Origin: Congeria kusceri
Lineage: Eukaryota > Mollusca > Bivalvia > Myida > Dreissenidae
DNA: 64,000 nt
Assembly: GCA_027627225.1 (NCBI GenBank)
Contig: JAPFQT010000162.1
Span: 85,001-149,000 of the forward strand
Direction of reading: 5' to 3'
The notes under the pieces are model-generated. The model ran no database searches, was not told where the DNA came from, and saw only the letters and a list, made by a program, of their open reading frames with translations. Shown here piece by piece: positions 11,661 through 24,600 of the stretch; position 1 is the stretch's first letter, and each line of letters begins with the position of its first letter. The position numbers and the translations under genes are program-made.

Positions 11661-12281
11661 TGCTTGCTGGGGTCATTGTGTTGTTTACATTTAATAATTT
11701 TGTTAAATACAATAGTATAAAACGCACACTTACAACATCGCTCAACGAAATCAGCAATCAGGAGCTGTGCTTCTTAAGTCTTTTTTTGAATTGCTAACAA
11801 CGCGCATTCACTTCGAAACGTTTTCCGGTTTAAATTACACAACGCAAAATTGAAGACACCTCATAATTTATAAATGGATTTCTTTAATCGAAAGGGACTG
11901 GGAATGTCCGGAAAGACAGTACTACAAAAAGCAGTGTTAGAAAAGCATTCTTTACAGGGTCAAACCCATAAGATATATTATTAGCTTAAGAGAATGAAAA
12001 CGATATATTTTTGAAAATTCGCCCGAAGCCTGGATTTGACGACCATATAGATAATATATTTTCCAAAAATAAAGAAAAATATATTCATCTTTACAACGAA
12101 CCTAATACCGTTTCAAATATTTGTGTAGGTCATACAGTATGTCCATACAAAAATCCAATATGATTGCATAAATAGATAATTAGTAATTAATTACGAGAAT
12201 TAAGTCACCGGCACCTTAATGGTCGCGGTCGCCTTAAGTCTGCTTTGTTGGACAATTTATTCGCCCTATAGTCACGATTAC

Positions 12282-12319
<38 letters not shown>

Positions 12320-13040
12320 TTAAACTTGGTAAATTGGAAGGTCTTCCGTCATTCTCGTAGCGTATTGTTGGGTCGAAAATTGATTATTGGGTCCTGAAGT
12401 CGACTAGAGGGTCTGGGCCCAACAATTTCAAGACCCGCATATTCAACATATCCTCTATTCTATAAATAATTTAACCCACTATTATTTTTCGCGATCATTT
12501 TGGACTGCGATTGTTGGGCCTATATATGCCATTAGAGTATCGGATGAACTCCCGCGCATCAAAAGCTTTTTGGAAAAGCTGAATCAGTCGGATCAACTCG
12601 GACATCTCTGTTCATACAGTAATAATAAAGCGATGTGTTTCGACCGAAGCCGAAGTCAACCATGTTTTTGCATCATGGCGGATATACGAAGGTTAGTGTT
12701 CATAATTGTTGGTTTTCAATTTATAGGCATATGCAACGAAACGAAATTAACTTTATACATGTTTCGGTAAACTGCAATCTACTCTAGAACTATTTGTTTT
12801 TTGCTTATGCGATTTTGTGCCTCCGGTAAAAGTTGCACTACAACTGTCTCTTGCAGGCAGAAGTTGTGCAGTGCCAGGTAGCAGTTTGCTGTTTCTCTAA
12901 GATTCTAAATAGCCACAATAATGCGCGATAACGGGAACTTTTCCAATGTTTTGGCATTCATCGTGTTCCCATAACGCCACAATTCCTCAGGATCAAAACC
13001 ATGTAAAAATAATTATGGTTTAAAACTAGAGTTGCTCTAT
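11661..13040. other. Intergenic, with a (TA)n run
   Basis: A (TA)n tract lies at about 12284-12316. No gene was seen apart from the candidate first exon at 12675. A short GGGTC/GTTGGG-rich patch lies at 12350-12425. Confidence 0.5.
12675..12691 (+). CDS. Candidate alternative first coding exon of locus B (MADIR)
   Basis: GCATCATGG start context, then five codons plus AG, followed by the donor GTTAGT at 12692. It ends in phase 2. The second coding exon of locus B (19649) needs exactly two bases to complete its first codon, so AG|A would give Arg and the N-terminus MADIRRARRIQPK. The exon at 18632-18672 ends in the same phase with the same AG, so the two look like alternative first exons from separate promoters. 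The distance to 19649 is 7 kb. Confidence 0.4.
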
Positions 13041-13044
13041 TGGC

Positions 13045-13430
13045 CGAATAAAAAACCTACCAACTCTACTACATCGCTGTCAAAGGTGTGACATGATTCA
13101 AATCTATAAGATAATAAATGGATTCGACGATGCCGAAACTCACAAGTTCTTTCATTTCATCGATAACTCTATTAGAGGAAATATCTTCCAACTTACTAAA
13201 CCCTACTCAAGGACAACATTAAGAAAACAAGACTTCCCATTAGAAGCATTGATTTGTGGAACAGTTTAGATGAAGACATTGTAACCAGCCCTACCGTACT
13301 ATCCTTCAAGACCAAACTTGATAGGAAATGGTTTCACAAAAGGTTTTACGTTTATGGAATTTACTAATTGGATACCCCTCAGGTGGAGCTTACAAGCCTA
13401 AAAAGGCTTACCATCTCAGAAAACCAAGAC
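13045..13430 (+). mobile_element. Non-LTR retrotransposon 3' fragment (end of reverse-transcriptase ORF)
   Basis: Conceptual translation gives RCDMIQIYKIINGFDD, then, after a one-base frame slip near 13245, SIDLWNSLDEDIVTSP and FKTKLDRKWF, ending at TAA 13365-13367. The blocks 'R..DMI..YKI..G', 'DLWNSLP..V..AP....FK..LD..W' are typical of the extreme C-terminus of jockey/CR1-like ORF2 proteins. The tail that follows (GGTGGAGC...AAGCCTAAAAAGGCTTACCATCTCAG) resembles the 3' end of such elements. The element is 5'-truncated, frameshifted and dead. Confidence 0.8.
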
Positions 13431-15160
13431 TCAGCCCAAGCAGAAGCAGTAAATGTCACAAATAGGCCTTATAATAAAACCCCAAATATTGGTAGAAATT
13501 ATGTGTGTGAAATTCAGATTTAAAAGCGCTAGCCCGAATACTTATAATTAAGTTTATGTCTAGCAAGGACATTTCGTTCTAGCCCACCTCTATAAATTTT
13601 CAGTATATCACTAGCCAGAATTGAATTTTACTAGCCCCGGGGTATCGGGCTAATGTGAATTTCGCGCACTGTAAAATGACTTCCTGTACTCGGTACAAAA
13701 ATTCCATTCAATTTGCCGAAAACAAATAAAATAATCGTAGCACAAAGTGAAAGTGCACATTGGCCACCATTTTGAAAAAAAAACAACAGATGACCAACGT
13801 GGCAATAGACTTTTTAAGCAATTGTAAATTTCACTTCTATTCATACATCTTGAATTAATCTGGTAAATTTCAGCTAAAATATGTTAGTTTCAAGGAAATA
13901 CAATTACCAAAAAGCCCATATTAATAGGTTTTTTTACTATTGTTTAGTGATGTGTGTAGCACATGGTAAAAGTGATGGGGGCAATCGATGGTGACGACTT
14001 TATTCGACAATAAGATTCAGTCCACGACAGCCGACTTACCAAGACAGCCTGGTACCAGGACAAACCAGTCCAAGACGGCCAACTTTTTATATCTAATATG
14101 TATACTACTGCTATGATTGTAACTGTGCATTTTTTTTTATCGGTTATCAAACAATTATTCTCAATAGCTCACATGCATTTTTGGTGAAAAATAGAAAGTC
14201 AAATCAATATTAATAAATTGCTAAAATAATAAATTAAAACAGCTGAAAAATGGGACGTCTTAGGAACATTTTACTGGACAAATGTAAGTTTTAGGAAATG
14301 GTGTTTGGCAACAAATAAATTCTAAACAAATTACATGAACAGTTAGTCATGTGCAATGCATTTTATGAAATTCTGATTGTAAATTGAAGTATTTTGTTCA
14401 ATAACATGACTTTTAAATGACGGTCTAGGTATACAATAGGACGAGCGTTAAATATTTGCACCGAAATGCGTATACAGTAGGACATAAATGATATGTTAGT
14501 CATGATGTGTATTGGTTTATTGGCATGTGTGGCTAGTTATGTCAGCCTTATCACATGCATTGATAAGAACTTTGCAGTAAAGCAATTATTATGTATACGA
14601 GAGGTATGCACACAACTTAGCGTAGACTTGAACTGAGTGTTTCAATTCGTAGATATATTCTACTCATGTATAAATGATAAGATAGAATTTACGTAGCGTA
14701 CAACGTGTTGGACAAGCACACTACTCAACTAAAATATTTAAGAGTTAAACATGACATAACGTGTTTATATCCATTATAATTTCATGCATAAAGTGGGTAA
14801 AGAAATAACAAACCGTGATCAAAGGGAGTATTTTATCGAAACATTTTTCATTATTGATGTACGCACATTAAGGGAGGGGAGCAGATATTTCCATAAAACT
14901 GTCTAAACTAGTTAATGGTACGTAAATTCTGTCCCAAAATAATGTATTTTATGCAAAAAAATGCGGTCGATTTCGTATAAAATTTACAAGAAAACTATGA
15001 ACACACTATTATGTGAATTTGGAATAAGACATCAAACATAGAATAGACTTAATATTTTCTTTTCTACCACATATCTGAGAAATTCAAGATGTTTAATTTT
15101 TTTGTTAAATTCAGACAATCATGATGGTTTCAATAAAAAAAACTTAGTAGCTCTTTTTTT
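13431..15160. other. Intergenic, no gene recognised
   Basis: AT-rich. A patch at 13520-13640 repeats CTAGCC words. The left arm of an inverted repeat lies at 15000-15047 (reverse complement of 16946-16993). Nothing coding is supported. Confidence 0.5.
15000..15047 (+). repeat. Left arm of an inverted repeat flanking the 15.2-16.7 kb element
   Basis: The stretch AACACACTATTATGTGAATT...AACATAGAATA is the reverse complement of 16946-16993 almost without a mismatch. A further outer pair (GGGAGGGGAGCAGATATT near 14875 and AATATCAGCTCCCCTCCC near 17328) suggests that diverged arms extend outward. Confidence 0.75.
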
Positions 15161-16702
15161 AGCTCACCTGAGCACAACATGCTCATGGTGAGCTTTTGTG
15201 ATCGCCTTTTGTCCGTCGTTCGTCGTGCGTCATCCGTCGTCAACATTTACCTTGTGAACACTCTAGAGGCCACATTTATTGCCCAATCTTCTTGAAACTT
15301 GGTCAGAACATTTGTCCGAATGATATCTCGGCCGAATTCGAAACTGGGTCACATGGGGTCAAAAACTAGGTCACTAGGTCAAATTGAAGAAAAAGCTTGT
15401 GAACACTAGAAGTCACATTTTTGCCCAATCAACATGAAACTTGCTCAGAACATTTGTTCTAATGATGTCTCGGCTGAGTTCAAAAATGGTTCCGGTCAGT
15501 TGAAAAACATGGCCGCCAAGGGGCGGGGCAGTTTTCCTTATATGGCTATAGTAAAACATTGTGAACACTCTAGAAGTCACATTTTTTGCCCAATCATCAT
15601 GAAACATGCTCAGAACATTTGTTCTCATGATATCTCGGCCAAGTTCGAAAATGGTTCCGGTCCGTTTAAAAACATGGCTGCCAGGGGGTGGGGCAATTTT
15701 CCTTATATGGCTATATATAGAAAGCTTGCGAACACTCTAGAAGCAAATTTTTTGCCCAATCATCATGAAACTTGCCCAGAACATTTATTCTAATGATATT
15801 TCAACTGAGTTCAAAAATGGTTCTGGTCCGTTGAAAAACATGACTGCCAGGGGGTGGGGCAGTTTTCCTTATATGGCCATAGTGAAACCTTGTGAACTCT
15901 CTAGAACTCGCATTTTTTGCCTATTCATCATGAAACTTGCTCAGAACCTCTGTTGTAATGATATCTCATCCGAGTTCGAAAATTGTTTCGATCTGTTAAA
16001 AAACATGGCCGCCAGGGAGTGGGGTAGTTTTCCTTATATTGCTATAGTGAAAGCTTGTGAACACTCTAGAAGTCACATTTTTTGCCCAATCATCATGAAA
16101 GTTGCTCAGAACATTTGTTTTAATGATTTTTCGAATAAGTTCGAAAATGGTTCCAATCCGTTGAAAAACATGTACGCCGGGGGGGGGGAGCAGTTTTCCT
16201 TATATGGCTATAGTGAACAGTACTGAACACTCTAGAAGTCACATTTTTTGCCCAATCATGATGAAACTTGCTCAGAACATTTGTTCTAATGATATCTCAG
16301 CCGAGTTTGAAAATGGTGTCGGTCCGTTGTAAAACGTGGCCGCCAGGGGGTAGGGCAGTTTTCCTTATATGGCTAAAGTAACTTTTGTTGAGCGGCAGAT
16401 TTCCGTAACACTTAACACACTTATCAAACTTGATACAGTTCTTCTACATGATGAAATATACTACTGGACTTTTATTTGATAAAATTCAAACTAGGAGCCA
16501 TCTTGTTTGCCCAATCTTCATTAAACTTGGTCAGAACATTTGTTCCAATAATGTCTTGGCCCAGATCAAATCTGGGTCATGTGGGGTAAAAAAACTAGGT
16601 CAGAAGCCACATTTATTACCCAAACATCACAAAACCTGATCAGAACAGTTTAGTTCCTTCGGGTCTCAGGTGAGCGCCCTAGGGCCTTTTGGTTCTCTTG
16701 TT
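15161..16702 (+). repeat. CTCACCTGAGC-type dispersed repeat with ~165-bp tandem units
   Basis: Begins AGCTCACCTGAGCACAACATG and ends TCTCAGGTGAGCGCCCTAGGGCC...TCTTGTT, so its outer ends are an imperfect inverted repeat. Inside, a unit of about 165 bp (TTGCCCAATCATCATGAAAC, TCAGAACATTTGTTCTAATG, AACATGGCCGCCAGGGGGTG, TTTTCCTTATATGGCTATAG) repeats about six times between 15410 and 16380. The open frames at 15434-16226 that read MKLAQNICSND... are this repeat. Shorter relatives occur at 19.3, 25.0, 29.3, 31.3, 39.9, 41.3 kb and at the very end of the window. Confidence 0.85.
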
Positions 16703-18160
16703 CATTTATGGGCTTTTTTTTGGCTAGTTTTCAGGTCCTGAAAAACTGTGCCCATGCATGCATGAACACGGTTCTGCTTTTTTTGGTAAAAATTTCGACA
16801 AAGCATACAACTGACATTTTTGGGGTAAGATCTATTTTATGGATATATTTTCAATGAAAATGCCTAGTAAATATAATTACTTTGCAAAATATTCACATTT
16901 ACCTAGTTAACTGCATCAAAACCAAAAAAACAAAAAAATCCATCTTATTCTATGTTTGATGTCTTATTCCAAATTCACATAATAGTGTGTTTACGGATTT
17001 TCCCGAAAATCTAGGTTGCGTATTTGACCTTGTCATCAGTGTGTGCTTACATTCCTGGTAACATTGCGTGACCACAGCATGTAATTTTCGAACAAAATTA
17101 TAACTTTGATTATGCATACAGCATATAGCCACAAGACAATCATTTTCGTTTCCACGATGCGTTTACGAATAATACGCCTTTCCCTTTTTCGCTACCTGTA
17201 GCTTCGTACCAAATTAGTAAATAAAAAAAATCAGGCAGATTTTACCCCTTAAATTAGCTGACTTATTGAAGTACAACTTACTTTGATAAAACTAATGATA
17301 TAACCAAAAATAGTTATGGTTCCTGTCCAATATCAGCTCCCCTCCCTTTAGAGCTTTTACCTGAGAATTTAGTGTTTTGCAGTTATTGAGTGGCAGTACA
17401 TGCAAATGCAATCAGTCGGTATCCCTGTTTGAAATCCAAACCATCTTGTCAGCCTCTATTTAACAATTGTTGCACCAATAATTTCAGTTAAAATACAAAA
17501 CAAATAAAATTTAGTGTATGTGTTTAGTAAAGACAAAAATGTATACTGTGTCAAATAAGTTTAGCAATTACATTTGATAAGTGAATGTAAATTATAGACA
17601 ACATTGCCTTAACATAATTTTTATAGGTAAAGAGTTCATGAATGTGTATACGAAGTTGTAATACCAATTGTTGAGTTCGACATGACTTATGGTCCTTTAT
17701 GTATAAATCATATGCTCAGTAATGTTCTCAAAAATAATGACACCTGAAACAAAGTTTATGGGCATAATCGATAGACATCAGTCCTATAGACTAAAAACCG
17801 CTTTTAAAATGCCCACATAACAAACCATTTTAAGACAAAGCGTTTCAAATTAAGAACTTTTGAAATAATCTCCCTTTGAATTGAAAAAAGTAGCAAAATC
17901 AGATTTCAAAATTCCATTCACTCTGAAGATAATCTAACAATACAAAGATGGCTTGGCAAGTTAATGTGTTGTTACTTTTATGTATGAAATCACAACAATT
18001 TTCCAGAAGTATTGTTCCGTCTAGAACTCATAGAAAACCCTTATGGGAAATCCCATGTTAAACATTATAAACACCCTAAATTTTATATCCATATAGCAAA
18101 ATTGGTACAAACATAGCATCAAACAGAGATATTTTAGTTCTGATATCAAATGTTAAATAT
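16703..18160. other. Intergenic, with right arm of the inverted repeat
   Basis: 16946-16993 is the partner of 15000-15047. No coding region is supported; the minus-strand open frame at 16950-17132 runs through the repeat arm. Confidence 0.5.
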
Positions 18161-18162
18161 TA

Positions 18163-18292
18163 GTACTGTTTGGTCCTACATGTAAGGACCCACCTATCAT
18201 GTATCAAACTCCTTCATATACAAGTTTTTGCTGTGCGTTCAACCTAGTACTGTTGGGTCCCAAGGACCCACATATCATGTATAGAACTCATT
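18163..18292. repeat. Short tandem duplication upstream of locus B
   Basis: GTACTGTT(T/G)GGTCC...AAGGACCCAC...TATCATGTAT appears twice, about 82 bp apart. Each copy also contains a small GGTCC/GGACC palindrome. It sits just 5' of the upstream ORF and may be part of the 5' UTR or promoter region. Confidence 0.6.
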
Positions 18293-18375
18293 CATATTCA
18301 ATAAATGAAAATAGTTCTGAGACACATGAGCTGACCTATTTACTTGTATACATTCAAGATTTCCGCATTTTAAAA

Positions 18376-18639
18376 ATGGCTGACAGTGTGCCATGTGCTC
18401 CAGTGGGATATATACATGCAGAATATTTTAATGTTTTTGACCAGTGCACATCATTCTGTTATGCAAAAAACATAGATTATCATTCAAACTATATTGTGTG
18501 TGAAGATCGGAATCCAGATAAAGATAGAACACTGCACTTTGTCTATCTTTACTCAATGGAAAGGGCAATTCAAGTGATTAATTTCATGAACAAATTAGGT
18601 CTTAGTTATTCATATGTGAATATAGTGCAAAATGAATGA
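18376..18639 (+). CDS. 87-aa upstream ORF overlapping the locus B start
   Basis: ATG at 18376 (AAAAATGG) opens an 87-residue frame starting MADSVPCAPVGYIHAEYF and ending at TGA 18637-18639. The open frame extends 5' to 18199. Composition is ordinary globular protein (Tyr, Phe, Cys, His, few Lys), not low complexity. Its last codons overlap the ATG at 18632 in another frame, by eight bases. If both are on one mRNA, translation of this ORF should depress or gate the SET-domain protein. It could instead be a separate small gene or an alternative first exon. No family recognised. Confidence 0.5.
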   Translation: MADSVPCAPVGYIHAEYFNVFDQCTSFCYAKNIDYHSNYIVCEDRNPDKDRTLHFVYLYSMERAIQVINFMNKLGLSYSYVNIVQNE

Positions 18640-18672
18640 TGGAGAAAAGGTTTCCACAGGGCTGAAATGCAG
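18632..18672 (+). CDS. Locus B first coding exon (main start)
   Basis: ATG at 18632, then NDGEKVSTGLKC and AG before the donor GTATAT at 18673. It ends in phase 2, as required by the next exon at 19649 (AG|A, Arg). The start is chosen because it is the only ATG in this frame near the donor, and because related SET proteins begin a short distance before the RRIKP-like motif. A rival first exon lies at 12675. Confidence 0.5.
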
Positions 18673-21600
18673 GTATATCTTGATTATTTTCTGTACTGGT
18701 ACTCAAAGGGCCCTGTCACATAATAAATAAATTATAAATAAAAAATTACATTAATCCATATTTATAGACAATGGGTGGAACTCGCTCAAAACGCTTTGTA
18801 ATTTTGGTTAAACACGACTGTGTAACCCAATGTCAGAAGACTAAATCACATTAAATAAAAAGCGTAACATCGAAATTACGATTTTGCATATTAACTGAAC
18901 ATAAATTGCAGCTATCTTCCACAAAATCCTAATCGCCAGTAATTTATTTATTAATTTTGCCAAGATTTTATATTCATAACAGAAATGTATTTCAATTTGC
19001 AGCCATACTTGTTATTGTTGCATTTTGTTACGAGATATTTCATTGGTACACTCATATTGGCAAATTTGCTCATCATGGTTCCCTTTATCCAATCAAATCG
19101 CTCGTTACAACATAGTGTGCAGATCGTAATGGCTGTTAAATAAACTTTTCAATATAGATTTTGATTTTTAACTTGCTGTACACTCTATAATTGACCGGTG
19201 CTTGAATGTTTGTTGTAGATTAACACATTTCTTTGTCATTTATTATATGCGCCATTAATTATTTGCAGGCATGCATGTTTTCTAGCACTTTAGTCTTGCA
19301 TTTCTTTGGTTACATGGTCGTCCACTTTTTCATTCAAACAAATTCTCTCCTAAACCGTTAGACCAATTTTGATGAACTTCACAGATATGATCTTTGGGTG
19401 ATTCTATCAAAATAGCTAAAATGGTTATGCTCGAATAAATAAGGTCCAAATAGGGGTTTTGAAAATGCAATCTTTAAAAGTAAAAACTGCAAGGCCTAGG
19501 GCTTCATATTTGGTATGTAGCATCATCTACTAGGTAAAATCTTTCAACAAAATGTTTGCTGAAGGCTCAGGTGAGGGACCCAGTACCCTTAGGGTCCTTG
19601 TTTATTATATGAAAATATTTTTTCACATTATGTCTTGATCTGTTGCAGAGCTAGAAGAATTCAACCAAAAGATGTGGCAATAAATTACATACAAAATAAA
19701 GAAGATCCTGACTTCTTAGAGAAGTTTTGGGTTGATGATGAAGTCCGTAAGTATTGTTTTTATTCATTGGCAGTATTATAGATCATAAGTCATAACATGT
19801 TAGGTTGAGTTCACTAATGAACTTTAAAGTGGCTCGTGCACATCAGTGTACATAATGAATGTGTCAATGTGCAGGTAACAGCTAGGAAAAGAAATAATCA
19901 TTAATAGTATAATAATAAGTTGAACAGCATTTAGTTTCTTACATTAAGGGAAATATAGGAGTAAAAACCTGTATATTAAAAATTCCAACATTGCTGTAGC
20001 TTAAGAGTTTGTCATATCAATGTTCAGGCAAGATATAAGTCCTAAAGGCAACCTTATTTAAATTGTATGTACCAATATTAACGAAATTTGGTCAGGATGT
20101 TTGCCTCATTTCGGTCAATTTCGAAACTTGGTCACATGGGTCGAAACTGTCAATAGGTAAAATAATACAAAAAAATTGTTAACACTGTCTTGGATCAGTC
20201 ATAAACAAGAACTATATTTTAAAAAATAGTCGGCGCAAACTAAATGGAAATAGACTGATTCGACAAAGTGTTGTAGGATTTTGATATGTGTGTATTATTT
20301 TGTTTGGATTCTAAAGGCATTTGATTGTAACAAAAGTTATGTATCGAAAAAATATCTCTTTGCGGAAAATCGGTTTGTCTTATGAATCTCAATTGGATGC
20401 TCTTTAACTTGAGGACTTAGTTCCATTATTTATAAATGTATATAATCAATAAGATATAAGTGCACTTGTCTCGGTCAATTCCTTTCACCTTGACTAAGTG
20501 CACATTTTACATTGTTATTGTGTGACAAAGTCGTATTTTTCATTAATCATCGGCATCATTGTAGAGGTTTTCTGTGAAATTAAAGTTTATGCATGCCTGC
20601 CTAGTGTAAACTGCTTCAGATATTTAATATTAGATATTTTCTGTGAGCAAACATTCTATACATAGACGGTGACATCACTCATAATGACCGTTCTATATTT
20701 AGTTAGATGTGCCTCACCATGTAATTTTCCAATAAGACGGCGGTTAGAAATAGTGCGACCATTACCATAACAAATGGAGCATTCTGCTAGAAGAAATTGA
20801 AACAAAATTTTAATTTGCTTTCATATAATCAATTGCTTGTTTATCAAATGTTGTCTCATAAAGGTAGAATACCTTGTACTTCGATAAAGTGTGTCGGGTA
20901 TGCATACCTTAACAAACATCCGCGGGGAAAGCATGAAAAATTCCACACGGTTGCAAGGTCAAACAAAATAAAATGTGTTGAACGTTCTAGAACGTTTTCA
21001 TTTGTTGTTCCATCGTCTTTTTCATCAATTGTCGCTTTCTATATAATACTACTGATAAGCATTCTTATAATAAAGTATGTTTTTTCATTAACATCGATAT
21101 ATAATTCATTTTCTGATCACTAAAATTCCTTTCTACAACAAAAGGTAAACATAAGGATCGAAACCGAAAGTATTTTTCACTGGCCTGTTTGTAAACAATA
21201 AGACCAATCACAGTGTGTGTTGTAAAGGCATTTTGTTCATGAATTATTAATTAGCTACGCTTACAGCGTTTTTCATTGGTCAATGTGCAGTTTAACTTCT
21301 TGGTCAAAAGCGGTGCGATGAAACACCAGCCAGATCAACTTTATGTCAAGTTTACAACTGGCTCAAGCCACATTTCTTACCTGATAGTAGAAAAACTATG
21401 TCAGAATATTTGTCTCTATGAATTGATTGCAAAGTGTTTAAAACTTTATTGCCAAATTTTATTACACTTTATGACAGGTGATTAAATAGGATGTATAATT
21501 TCTAATCTGTACGCATGATTTCTTGGATAATGGATTGTATACCTTTTAAAGAAACAGAGTATATGGAATTCATACAAAGTTGTTTTTGGTACAAATGTAA

Positions 21601-24600
21601 CAGGCAAATGTTTTGCAGAATGGGGTGTTCGAGTGAAAAGAAGGGTCATGCAGGGCGAGTTCCTGGTTCAATACAGAGCTCCACTTTGTAACACTGAACC
21701 AGCAGATAGCAGCTTCAAGTTTGAAATTCAGAGTGGCAGAAAGACACTGTGGTAAGATAGTAGTTTTTAACCAGGTTTTTATGAGATTGAGGTGGGTGGG
21801 GCGGCGGCCGGGCGGTGACGTCAAACAGGGGGTTTCCGGTCAATAACTTAAGTTTTCATGGACCAATCTTGACCAGACTTGTAGTATATATACGACAACA
21901 GTTCTGCACGGTCAAGGTTTTGTTACTGATACGCCTTTCTGTAAATCAATATTCTAATGTTTAATTTGCCTATTAAACTAGGGTTTATTTGCAACAAAAT
22001 CACAAAGTTTCATGGAATTTTGAACACTGAAGTGTTTGAATGTTCAAAAATGAATGTCGCTCAAGACACTCACACGGTCATGTATTATTGATAGGGGACC
22101 ATAAAAAAGATTTGTCAATTTCATTGTATTCCGTTAGCTGTTCATGAGTTTGAACAGTTTTGGTGAATGAAACCCATTTTTAGTAGCATATGGTGGGCCT
22201 GGAGTACCAAAAACAACCAAAAATGTATGTGTGCGTTTATCCAATGTGCATGAACCTTTATTTATAAAGTTTGATTTACATGTAAGAAGAAGCTTTATTC
22301 TACCAACTGTTTGCACTAATCCCAGTTTTAATACTTACAAAAGCCTTAACTTAAATTTCTGATTTTCGACTCCAAAATTTATAATGCAATGATTTTTGGA
22401 AATTCTTTTTCTTTTGCTACAGACTCGCGATTCAAAAATTAACCATGGCGAATATTTGCATTACTGTAGTTGAAATATTGTTGGTCGTTTAATGCCTTCA
22501 ATACAGAGCATTAAAGACTTTTTTTTCTTTTCGAAATAATCTGGTGGGCATGCTCAGTCATCTGTGAACAATCAAAACAGATTATTTTTTCTTTCAAGTT
22601 AAACTCTGAGGTCCCCAAAACAATAAATTGGTGTAATTTATCAAATAAATCCGCAACGGTAGCAGAAATCCAAATTTAAAAACCTGTGCAAAACTTTTGT
22701 TCTTAAGTATAGTATATAGTATATAGCAAGCTTCCATGGATACCTAGCTTGGGATTGTATTTGGGGGTTCTCATGTCAAGGTCCAGGCCATTGTTACTAA
22801 CATTAGAAAAACACTTTCCGCTCAATAACTTTAATTAGGACAGAGATATTGGGATGAAACTTTTTATGTAAGTAGCTTACATGGATACCTAGCTTGGTAT
22901 TGTATTTGGCTTAGAGTCTGGTTAAGGTAAGATCACTGTTACTTAAAATAAATTACTATAATTTGAACATTTTGCAATGAAAGTTGAAGCTAGGCCATTT
23001 GGCCAAAGTTGAAAACCTGGTTTCGTAGCATTGCCGCGTTTCTTGTTTTTCTTTAAAACTAATTGCTTTCATGGTTTGTTTCTGTTGTATAGGCTCGATG
23101 GTTCCGACGATGATGGGTCTTTGGGCAGACTAATAAATGACAACCATATCAGGCCGAACTCTGTCGCTAAAGTTCTCAATGTGAACAAAACACCACACCT
23201 CTGTGTGTTTGCTGTGCGAGACATAGAGCTGGGGGAGGAGATACGCTACAACTATGGCCGAAACTTGTATTTTCCTTGGAGAGATAAGGTACTTAACATT
23301 TTATTGTAGATATGTAAGGACCATAATGTATATATTCATCATGTACAGAGCTTGACACTAACATTAACAGTCAGGTATCCCGACTGAACACCTGCTCTGA
23401 ATCCAGCAGTTCCTTCTGAAAATTAGGATTCTGTGAAATTTATGAGTGATAAAGTTCTTGTAATGTTAAAATAAAAATAGCGATAAGAGGAGTTGACAGC
23501 TTTGGCAAACACTGCTGTGCAATTCATTTAAAGTGAAAAGCTAAGTGTCCCGACGGAACACATGGCTCGTAGGTGCTGGAGTTCTTCCCAATTTTAAATG
23601 TCCTCTGGAACCCTGGACACTGTTAGTGTTGAGTGCTGAATGTATACTGGCAAAGAACGTATTCTAAAGTAGTAATAGTATAGAAACAGCTTGTCTGTAA
23701 GATTGGCCCAAATTCAAAACTGAACGGGAAATTGTTAGTTTAAATGAGTTTAACACCAGATCAAAACCATGTCCATGAATGAGTAATAAACAATGTTGGG
23801 CCCCTTATAAGTAATAAACAATGTGTACACTTATTGTTGGGTCCTATATAAGGCAGAAGAAAAATAATGGTTAGATTCTCATCCGAATTTTGAAACAAAA
23901 TGGGGCGGGTTGGCGGTTTTTATTTTTTATTTTTTTTACTTTAGCGGACAAACATTTCACCCAAAAATCAACATCTTTCAATGTCCAAGACACAAATAAA
24001 TACACAGTTAATCATTCTAATTGATTATTTACTGTAAATATTTAATTTATAAACATGATAATTCCGATTTTGGAATAATCGCCACAGTTGCCAATTTTTT
24101 TATGAAATCAAAAGTGTTCGGGCGGGGGATTTTGACGGGCAGGCGGGTATGAGAATCTGAAAATATTTCTTCTTCTGCCTAAGTAATAAACATTGTTGGG
24201 TCCCATATAAGTAATACCGGTAAACATTGTTGGGCCCCTTATAAGTAATAAACATTGTTGGGTCCCATATAAGTAATAAACATTGTTGGGCCCTTTATAA
24301 GTAATAAACGTGTACACTTATTGTTGGGTCCCATATAAGTAATAAATATTGTTGGGTCCCATATAAGTAATAAACATTGTTGGGTCCCATATAAGTAATA
24401 AACATTGTTGGGTCCCTTATAAGGGATAAACATTTGTACACTTATTGTTGGGTCCCATATAAGTAATAAACATGTGTACACTAAAAAGAAATGGTGGGTC
24501 CAAACTGTTACCTCTTTTACAAAATTATTTTGTGCCATCCAATACTTTTGATTGTGATATTAACATTTTGCTGTTAACTATTATTCCAATAGGTTGACAA

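Noticed and set aside
11335..11797. Overlapping open frames on both strands, 99-149 residues
   Set aside because: They translate the CATATG palindrome; both strands look alike because the DNA is palindromic.
15434..16226. Two open frames of 119 and 153 residues (MKLAQNICSND...)
   Set aside because: They are translations of the ~165-bp tandem repeat; the protein repeats track the DNA period and the units differ by frameshifts.
24108..24538. Minus-strand open frames (MGPNNVYYL...)
   Set aside because: Translation of the GGGTCCCATATAAGTAATAA tandem repeat.
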